Positions 56,242 through 64,000 of a DNA stretch of 64,000 nucleotides are shown piece after piece. Source of the DNA: Conoideocrella luteorostrata (lineage: Eukaryota > Ascomycota > Sordariomycetes > Hypocreales > Clavicipitaceae); assembly GCA_032433595.1 (NCBI GenBank), contig JASWJB010000036.1, positions 150,379-214,378 on the forward strand, written 5' to 3'. Each line of letters begins with the position of its first letter. Position 1 is the first letter of the stretch. A program made the translations under genes and the position numbers. The notes beneath the pieces were generated by a model that was not told where the DNA came from, did not search any database, and saw only the letters and a program-made list of their open reading frames with translations.

Positions 56242-57382
56242 GCTCCGCTGGTATGCGGACTTGAATAGTTTCTTCTTACTGCCTTGTTATTTACACTTTT
56301 TGTGCGATTGACATAATTCTTCACGTTCTTTCGCTCCGTCTGTAACTTTTGAAACAGCCTTCAGCTACCGCTCTCAAATGCTGCCCAATTATTCGGGATG
56401 CTCCGTGTTTCTGGACTGCTACTACTGTGTAAATCAGCTTCATTTTGTATTGACTCCCATGCAAGCTACACATTAAGGGTATCTCCCTCGTACAGTAACC
56501 TCTTGCCAACAGCGATATCGTGATAATATGCATTGCTTATATACTAATCGACGCTTCCACCTGTGGATTCTATGTAATTGATAAGAGTTTGAGACCAGTG
56601 TACAAGTAAATCTACTTAATGTCTCTGCCGCCTGAACCTAGTTAATCGTGCTCAGAAGTGTCAAAATAATCACACCAATTGAGGTCGTATGTCCAGAGTG
56701 GAAATATGTTGTCTGTCTCGGGTCGGGAAGTGATAACCTACTAATCGCACTACTTCGGATTCAATCAGCTGCCGCTTAAATTGGCTGAAATGCACCTTGG
56801 CGCATGCCTTGGACTTTATTACTGTTTCCAGCGCTGAAAGGAAGGATATGCAGCCTTCGCTAGGCTAATATTCAGTCATAGCGCCGAAATCGAGGCCTAG
56901 GAATACGTGGTCGGACTTCGTTATATTTCACGACAGAGAACTGGCTCATGGCTTCTGTTGACCGGCTGATGAACCATGGTTCCAATGTTTAGGAGAAGGA
57001 CACTAGAGGCTTCAAACAGAGGCACGAGCATATCGTTGAATCATTACCTAAAAAGGGCGTGACATAATTCAAAGGATCTGCATAGTCAGACGCCGCCATT
57101 TTGGGCCTTGTAGACGCGGGACTATGCTACCATCGCGCTGCGCGTTCTAGGATAGTACCAATCTCGGTGAGGAAGATATTTTTGGTCAGATGCCGCTGTC
57201 TCTGGTTATTCACTGGCATTGAGGCAACTGTTACTGATGATCTCTAGTAATAGATAACAACATATGGTGAAGTTCATTCCAGTGTTCAATATCCTAAAGC
57301 TCTAGTGCAAGCAACGAGTGGCAAAGCATGTCACCAAAATTGGAAAATATCATCGAACCTTACATCCTACTAATCTACACGA
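56242..57382. other. 1.1-kb convergent intergenic region
   Basis: Between the 3' ends of the carboxylesterase and the chitinase. AT-leaning, no motif copies, no repeat array and no supported gene. Confidence 0.5.
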
Positions 57383-58393
57383 CTAGCACGCTCTCCCAGT
57401 TGTCAAGATGCGTTTTGCTTCCTGAGCATAAGTACATCCATTGTTCACATTTGCGTCCGAAAACCCAGCCGCCCACATCATGATGCCGCCAAATGCAGGG
57501 TCGTTAGTGTGCTGACCGACGAGATTAGCCAGAGCATCTGGCTTCAGGTAGTATTTGGCACCGCTTTCGGTGCCAGTTGCACCAAGGGGAGAAGCAGGAA
57601 CGCCGATAAATATCTTGGCATTGGCGGAGGGAGTATTTGCAACATTTTTCTTCCAATCGTCATAATTGATGGTACCGTCTACAGAGCAGCCTGGGTTGTT
57701 GTAGAACTGGACCCAGAGATAGTCGAACTGAGCTTTGGTAATAATCTCGTTCATGTTAGGTTCTGGGATGGGACATTGAGGAGCACCGGCGATGTAGTAC
57801 TTGTTGCCAGAGTCAGACGCAAAGTTTGAACGGAGCTTGGCAATCATGAATTCGTAGTACTTGTTACCGATGTTGCTCTCAATGTCAAAGTCCCACCCGT
57901 CAACAAAGGTGTTGCCAAAAGGTCGCGGCACGGAACCCTTGGAGTTGGAATTGCCGTAGGCATCCCAGAGATTCTGTCCAATGGTCTCTGCCTCTTCCTG
58001 AGAAGACAGAGAATAGGAGCCAGAAGCACCGCCAAGCGACAGGATGACTTTGACACCGTTGCCCTTGCATGTATCAATGGCTTTGGCCAATCCATCACAT
58101 TGCTGACCTTGACCTGAAGTGGAGATGTAGCAAGACTGGCCAATGGTTCCAGATGGGATCTTAAACCCGTTTCCGTATTGATATAAAAAGGCGAGAACGA
58201 CGACATCTATTCCAGCTTCTTTGGTGCAGTATGTGGCAAGATCGTTATTCTCAACAACCCCACCGCCGTTTTGGCCCCAATAGACCACGTTCTGAGTGCC
58301 CTGCGAGGCTTGAGGCATAAACGGTCTTGGGATAGCGATGGAGCTGCTAGCCAGGAGGCTGAAGCTGGCCATTGTAGAAAGAAGAGAAGGCAT
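57383..58393 (-). CDS. secreted GH18 chitinase (class III, plant-type/endochitinase-like)
   Basis: Hydrolyses chitin by substrate-assisted catalysis. Single exon, 336 residues from the ATG at 58393 (MPSLLSTMASFSLLASSSIA); the frame upstream starts only with TTG. That N-terminus acts as a signal peptide. Opening strand QNVVYWGQNGGG is typical of class III GH18 enzymes. The catalytic DxxDxDxE is DGWDFDIE (D165, D168, D170, E172), intact. Substrate-groove residues follow in AGAPQCPIP and QFYNNPGC, and the closing GGIMMWAAGFSD is the usual last strand. No chitin-binding module or GPI tail. A very AT-rich TATATATATAAAATATAATTA block lies 35-60 bases upstream. Role in wall turnover or attack on chitin-bearing hosts cannot be separated here. 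Confidence 0.92.
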   Translation of the reverse strand: MPSLLSTMASFSLLASSSIAIPRPFMPQASQGTQNVVYWGQNGGGVVENNDLATYCTKEAGIDVVVLAFLYQYGNGFKIPSGTIGQSCYISTSGQGQQCDGLAKAIDTCKGNGVKVILSLGGASGSYSLSSQEEAETIGQNLWDAYGNSNSKGSVPRPFGNTFVDGWDFDIESNIGNKYYEFMIAKLRSNFASDSGNKYYIAGAPQCPIPEPNMNEIITKAQFDYLWVQFYNNPGCSVDGTINYDDWKKNVANTPSANAKIFIGVPASPLGATGTESGAKYYLKPDALANLVGQHTNDPAFGGIMMWAAGFSDANVNNGCTYAQEAKRILTTGRAC

Positions 58394-60234
58394 TTCGGCG
58401 GTGATAGACCACGTAATCCGTGTCAAATATATATATAAAATATAATTATACGACTGAGAAAGATAATGGGCTGTTATATGTACGACGAAGAAGACACAAA
58501 ATCACGAAAGAATTGAAGTAGAGCCCTTCAAGGGTCTTCGGTTCAAGATATCCTGTATGTTAGTTGAGAAGTTTGGATGCAATCGAAGCAGGCCGGAGGA
58601 CATCAAGACGAATATATACGTATTGGCATCTCTTGCTGACTGCCAGATTTTCTCCCTCCCTCCTCACAGACTAGCTCGCCTATGTTAACGTGACATGAGG
58701 CCATCAAACGCGCCGCGTGATATCGAGCTTGTACTGGTGTTGAGCGTCCAAACCAGAGCCCGCCAACCAAGAGGCAGATGCCGGAGCGTCTGTCATATGT
58801 GGTTCATAACGGACATCCTTTCATCAACAGGATATTTCCATCACGCCTTTCCAGTATCGTGCGTCACTCTATCCCCCAGAGGCAGTCTTCAGTGCACCAT
58901 GCCTCAGCATGTTACATTCCCAAAAGGGAAGAAGAACATGGCGCCACCAATTTCTCGCAGGATGGTTGGTTACCGGATCGCGCACATGGTGTCTGTCCCA
59001 CGCAGCGCAATGAGCAAACAAGGCTGCAACTTTATGATCATACTCTCCCTAGCACCCTTCCCTGATGGGGATGAAACCCAAGACAAGTGAGCGGGTGGTA
59101 TGCAAGACATTCCCCCATTCGCAAGTGACATGCCTGTTTCGGAAAGGGGTGGCTACTTCAGAATGTCACGCAGCGGGAAATAACCGGCTTTCGGCAGTGA
59201 TCATCGCGACCTTGGCAGGGCTTGTTTCTGCTAACCACTCGATTCCGTTGGCAGACTTAGCTACTCCGTACACGTTATCATAATCACGGCATCCCCCCAC
59301 GCGCCTGACAGATTAATTGAGACATCGGGCCCGACCCAGCGCGGCGATCTGCAAGGTCTGTTCAGAACCTACAATTCTGTGTCAGAAGAATGGTCACAAC
59401 GAAGTGAGCTGCGTGGACATGAGACCATGTTTGCCACGGTGAGTGAAATGGAGGGCAAGGTGTCGACAAATTAATCGAGACGTTCAAGGGCAGAGGTAGA
59501 GTGCACTATGCTGCAATAGTGCGCAGGCGGCAATTCTCACGGGGCGTGGAAGCGAAAAGCAAAACGCACAGGATTAAAGGGTCAATTCCGTCATAGCCGG
59601 CTGTCAGATATGATGCAGGTGAAGAAGGGTCGCAGCAGCGCTAGGCACCGCTGCCTGAACGGATTGAAAGAATGGGCCTTGTCCTGAATTGTTCACTCTG
59701 CTCTGGTTCAGCATTTGCCCAATGCCGCTACAGATCGGTGGATGGGTCATATTGGAGAAAATACAATACAGGGATGTGATAACGACTTCTCATTGCTGGA
59801 AACTTTGGGGGTTAATAGCCTGAAAGGGCAATGCTATTATACACATCTCTTGCAACAAAATAGTCCTCTATTGTTCAGGCCCCGACTCGGTCTTTTCTGT
59901 AAAGCGTCTGACAAGCCGTGGGTAAGTTTACGTTTACATACGGGAGGACACGATAATAAATGGACAATGGCGAGAAAATATTGCTTAGTCTGAGATACCT
60001 ACGTTGTCATGTTGGTAGATGAAAAGTACGAGTAGTTGTATTGTGCAGCTATACTTTGTAACTCCAACTAAACCACATCTCGTCCAGTGATGTGCTACAA
60101 TACACATTTGTGGCATTATCTAAGAAGCCTTCCTCCTTCCTATAGACTGCGGACACCATCTCTCATTGGAAGAGTCATCTGTTTACCAGCTGGGATCCGG
60201 GGGAATTTTTTCCCTCAGCGAAGCCATGTGATCG
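58394..60234. other. 1.8-kb intergenic region
   Basis: Chitinase promoter at the left (AT-rich block 58425-58450) and the kinase-like gene 3' end at the right. One motif copy at 59262. Overlapping frames of up to 131 codons (58695-59090) show no domain. Nothing else recognised. Confidence 0.45.
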
Positions 60235-61930
60235 TTAAGTTGACTGTCTCAGTGTCGTCATCTCACTGGGTTTGGACCACTCAGCATTCGCCTTTTCCAT
60301 GTCCGGAGGTGAAGGATATGGGGCATCGATAGGACGGAGATAAGAATCCTCAGTTCGACACCTTTTTTGAATCTCATTCATTGCTGTACTCAGTCCGCAG
60401 GCAATTTCTCTGTACTCTGAGGAACTAATATCATTGTCGGATACGGGCGTAACGAGAAGTCTCGTCCGCACAAGACTCAAAAGATCCTTGTGTGCGGTGC
60501 CGTCGCTAAAAGACTTCTCCATGGCATCTAGACATAGAGTTACGTGAGAATCGAGGGCGTATTTCTGCGCTGAAGCTGATGATTCTGGGAGCTCAGTCCA
60601 GAAATACTTTGTTGCGTTTCTGAACTTCTCCACAGATTCGAAACCATGAACAAGCCATACCAGTAACTCGACAATAGTGCAACCCATGGACCACACGTCG
60701 TATTGCCTTGATTGAGATTTCTTGTCGTCTCGGTTTTCATTCATCTCTGGTGGGCTGTACCGAAATGTGGTGGGAGGTGTTAAAGTATGGATTTTATCCC
60801 AGTTTTGCTGTTTAGTGGTGGCTTCTTCCTCGTGGAACTTTGTGAGCCCCAGGTCTGCGATCCCGAGGTTACCCATATCATTATCGCTCTTGAACCAGAG
60901 GATATTCTCCGGGCTCAGGTTCCCATGGCTGCAGTTATCCGTGTGAAGTATTGTAAGCGCACCGCAGATGCCGGCAAACTGGTCGACGATCCACTTAAGG
61001 TGAGTCGGGTCTTGGCGGTGGTTATCGTGGCTCGCCCAATAGTCTCTCAGGCTGCTCGCGTCAGCCCGAGGAAACATTAAGTATCTGTCGCTGTCTATCT
61101 GATACGCAGCGATTGGCCTTATAAGATAACGCGACGGGTATATCTGTAGCTCCTCAGTCTCCTTGTCAAAGGCATTGGCAGAGTCTTCGCTGGCTCTGAC
61201 TTTCTTAATAGCAATTGCAAATCCTTTTGTTTCTGGGGTAGGATTCTAAATATTGTCAGCTTAGTGATTCAGGGATCTGGAATAGAAAGTTTCATACGGT
61301 TTTAAATGCTGGTATATGTGCTGGGTGAATCTCAACTCGTGAAACCTCGCCGAAAAACCGGTTGCTTGCTGGATGCGTCGCAACCGTAAGGTATGGTAAG
61401 ATGCGGCGAGGGTGTATTTGATATCGAAACTTTGCTCCGTCAAATACTGGAGCAGTAAGACACCACTGATACTTCTCAAAAAGTTCACGGTGGGTGACAG
61501 ACCAGTCATTGAAGACTGAATACAGTTCTTTGTCCGCCCCCGACTCACAGGGGTACCCACAGCAGGTCTCACCTGTTGCCGGAGTAGTAAATGCAAGTGG
61601 CAGGGAATCATCTTTGACTCCATTCTCTTTCAAAGTCTCTAACTTAGAAAGATGCTCTTCCGTAGCTGAAGACATCAGGACCAAGATGAGAAACACTCGA
61701 CGAGCGCCGCCGGCCGCCACAAAGTCAAGGAGATCTTTTAGTTTCTCTTTAGAAATCCCTGTTTCGTTCAGAGCCTTCTTCACTCGATCTCCAGTGGTCA
61801 ACTCTTCAAGTTTGTCACGAGGGAGGAAAGAGGATTCTTCGTCACCATCTGTGGATACACAGTGTCTCAAGACATCAGTCTTAAGTTCCATCATTTTGGG
61901 AAATCTGCTCTCCGGTGTATTTTGAGACAT
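60235..61930 (-). CDS. kinase-fold protein, probable pseudokinase
   Basis: Two exons, 61930..61298 and 61245..60235, with a 52-nt GTATGA...TTAG intron, give 547 residues. An N-terminal region (about 1-180) of unknown fold has FLPRDKLEELTTGDRV and WSVTHRELFEKYQWCLTAPVF. The kinase-like domain begins about 185. Where the glycine loop belongs, SNRFFGEVSRVEIHP has a single Gly. The VAIK-type Lys is K225 (IAIKKV). The catalytic loop reads SHGNLSPENILWF, so the HRD Asp position is Asn (N320). The metal Asp remains (IADLGLT, D342), as does the APE-like SPPEMNE and the DVWSMGCTIVELLVW helix. Loss of both glycine loop and catalytic Asp suggests a pseudokinase. Relatives in fungi, as I recall, keep HGDLKPEN at this place. 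No NLR or HET neighbour remains. Confidence 0.82.
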
Positions 61931-62871
61931 GGCTTCTTTGCGTAAAGCGTTCTTCGAGGTGAGGAATAGTGAGTGATTGAAAGCAGTAGATATAGGCAGT
62001 TAAAATGATACAGAGTAGCTTTTGCAGAGTACTCGAATAAACTCAATAGTCTGGGTGTATTCTGAGATATCAAGTGAGGAGTTTTTGGAAGAAAAATACA
62101 AGACATATGGTCATTCGAGGGCAATAAATACCCGAGCTCAATACTGTTTCTCGACCAGACCCACCTCAGCCAGCAGAACTGTTGAGATTCCCGTTTTCAG
62201 TATGTCTTGTATACATTCATATCACCTTTTTGGTTGGTACTTTGGTCGGTCAAATGATGTTCGGGTTGTCTGAATACCCCAGTCTGTTCTACGGGTAAAA
62301 TATGAACACGTCTAAGATACTAACAAGCCATTTAAAGGTCACAGCGCAGCCATGATTAATGGCCACAGCTCGCCCGTTGACGTGTTTCTTGCTTACTTGG
62401 TAGGTGCTTCCACTGCCTGAGTGGCTGAAGCTTTCCAGGTCGCGACATGCCCCATTCTCTCCTGCAGCTAAATTACCATTCACCTGAGAGGTGTGTGAGG
62501 CACCCACCACACAATGCCTACATCATTGCTGCTCCATAGTCCAACATTCCCACAGGATTCAGAGCTATTTCAGAATTTCTCTTTGTATTGCCGTGCTGGT
62601 GATAGTCGGTACCCTCCAGGTTTTGATTCAGTCCAAAACTTTTGTCGTTCATGCTGACGGCTTTGTTCTTGGCAAAATTATTAAGTTCTCTTGTGCCCGC
62701 CAACGCTGATTCAGTAGATCACTCTTTTCGCGTCCGCTCGGAAACATCAGTTTTCAACAGCTATTGCCTAAGGCTAGCCTCGTATTAAAATAGCGTTCAA
62801 GAAGAATCAGTGCGTTGCCAATTGGGTATAAGCTCCTGCGACTTCGATAACGAGTTCGCACAAGAAGCAGA
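61931..62871. other. promoter side of the kinase-like gene
   Basis: About 940 bases, AT-leaning, without a supported gene, repeat or motif copy. Confidence 0.45.
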
Positions 62872-63340
62872 ATGACTCCTCAGATACGAGAGAATGAGCT
62901 GACCACTGCGCATAACTTGGACACTCAGACGTTCTCAACTCTATTTGTGGAGGGGCTGTTACGGACTCAATTTACTCCAAGATATCATGAGCGGTGAGAC
63001 AGGTGGTAGATATCTCAACCTGGAAACTGAATCTAGATCTAGTATCAAGGAGTTAATTGGAAGAGCATCCAGAAAAAGTTTTACAGCTTTCATTCACACG
63101 CAGGTATATCTGCTCGAACACGATTTGACAGAATCTTCAATCTTGGAACCATCAAGCCCCGGTGAAAGAGACGTGCAGCCAAGCGATGGATACAGAGTTG
63201 GAACGGAAGATCCGCCAAGTTTATGAGCGACGACGAATTGTGGGAATTCTTCTTCGTCCGCGGTGTATAATCGATAGGGCTTGCAGGTCAAATTTGAGAG
63301 GCGTACTGAGTACCCTGACGTCCGTCTAAGTACATCCGGT
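62872..63340 (+). pseudogene. possible divergent gene relic or unresolved small gene
   Basis: An ATG at 62872 opens 41 codons (MTPQIRENELTTAHN...), ending with TGA at 62995 that overlaps a good donor (CG/GTGAGA). Downstream, overlapping frames stay open, one with LERKIRQVYERRRIVGILLRP up to a TAA near 63330 and one ending at 63226. No single splice pattern joined them in a frame I could defend. It could be a decayed gene or a short multi-exon gene. Function unknown. Confidence 0.22.
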
Positions 63341-64000
63341 ACGATTAAAACAACCTTGGCGGAAGGCTGGAGGAAGAATACTAGGGTGTGGTTCCAAGCA
63401 TTTCCAAGTTAAGGACAGTCACTCACGTGACCGAACCACAACATATAAGGGAGGTTCCAACGCAGTGGTAAATGAATTCAACAAGAACTACTACACATCT
63501 GAGAACAGTACTATTGTGATTTATTTAGTGCTCACCCATGCCTTTATGATTCTTTGTTACATTACTAATTCGACAACATACGAGCAGACTCTAGCACTAC
63601 ACTAGACGAAACCATCACGTAACAATTTGAGCCAATTTTTGTCCGTTGTTTGCTTTGATATACAAAAAAGACAGACTTCATCGCTTCGTCCTTGGTCATC
63701 TTGTGCGATTGCCGAGGTCGAGCTTCGAGCACGGGATCAGTGGCGCAAATGAGATGGTACAAAACATTGAGGCACACCAGGGCTGAGATAATGTTGAGTC
63801 AACTCATGTGAGATAGGCTGCTATATAGTTACATATCCGTCATTGTCCAATTACTCATTATAGAAAAGATGCCTTAAAAGCCGCAGCATTCTGCATTGAA
63901 GGAATCGAGACGGCAGACATATCGATGTATTGTCTAGACCTTGGCGTCTTGCGGAAAACTCGCACCAAATTACCCCCCTTCCCCCCTCAGAAAAAAAAAC
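63341..64000. other. window end, no supported gene
   Basis: A minus-strand frame of 70 codons (63565-63777) has no recognised domain; it may be part of a gene that continues past the window but shows no splice support. The last 40 bases are a C-rich tract followed by an A run. Confidence 0.35.

Overview
The window is nuclear DNA of a filamentous ascomycete. Short introns of 52-106 nt with GTRNGT donors interrupt many genes, intergenic spaces run to several kb, and several families present (Zn2Cys6 regulator, GPR1/FUN34 transporter, NmrA-like protein, NLP necrosis-type protein, bicupin oxalate decarboxylase, DUF7053-like protein) are typical of Pezizomycotina. Gene content fits a hypocrealean, possibly insect-, nematode- or plant-associated fungus. 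That placement is an inference from flavour, not from a marker gene.

Layout. 0-6.4 kb: secreted bicupin oxalate decarboxylase (+), convergent with MSH6 (-), which carries a PCNA-binding peptide and a probable GC-AG intron. 7-14 kb: small Gln/Tyr-rich membrane protein, FAD monooxygenase and a secreted NLP-family protein, all on the minus strand. 15.7-17.3 kb: DPH2 (+). 18.7-26 kb: two MARVEL-like four-helix membrane proteins (-), an ankyrin relic, a perfect 27-bp-arm hairpin and a small VOC/glyoxalase-fold protein. 29.6-34 kb: NmrA-like protein (+) and M1 aminopeptidase (-). 35.9-37.2 kb: a head-to-head pair of small secreted cysteine proteins. 37.3-41.7 kb: DUF7053-like protein and an SLC6/SNF-type transporter, both minus. 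45-53.2 kb: Zn2Cys6 regulator (+), class I glutamine amidotransferase, alpha/beta hydrolase and GPR1/FUN34/YaaH transporter (all minus). 54-58.4 kb: secreted carboxylesterase (+) and GH18 chitinase (-). 60.2-61.9 kb: kinase-fold protein (-) lacking key catalytic features.

No biosynthetic gene cluster is evident. Housekeeping genes (MSH6, DPH2, M1 aminopeptidase) alternate with secreted or lifestyle genes (oxalate decarboxylase, NLP, chitinase, carboxylesterase, cysteine-rich peptides). Two signals stand out. One is a 159-residue secreted protein built from repeated CxC modules separated by dibasic sites, which looks like a Kex2-processed precursor. The other is a 9-bp motif, TACTCCGTA/TACGGAGTA, found by eye 27 times and almost only outside genes. 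No rRNA, tRNA, CRISPR array or intact transposon was recognised. All exon boundaries were worked out by hand from splice consensus and reading-frame continuity.
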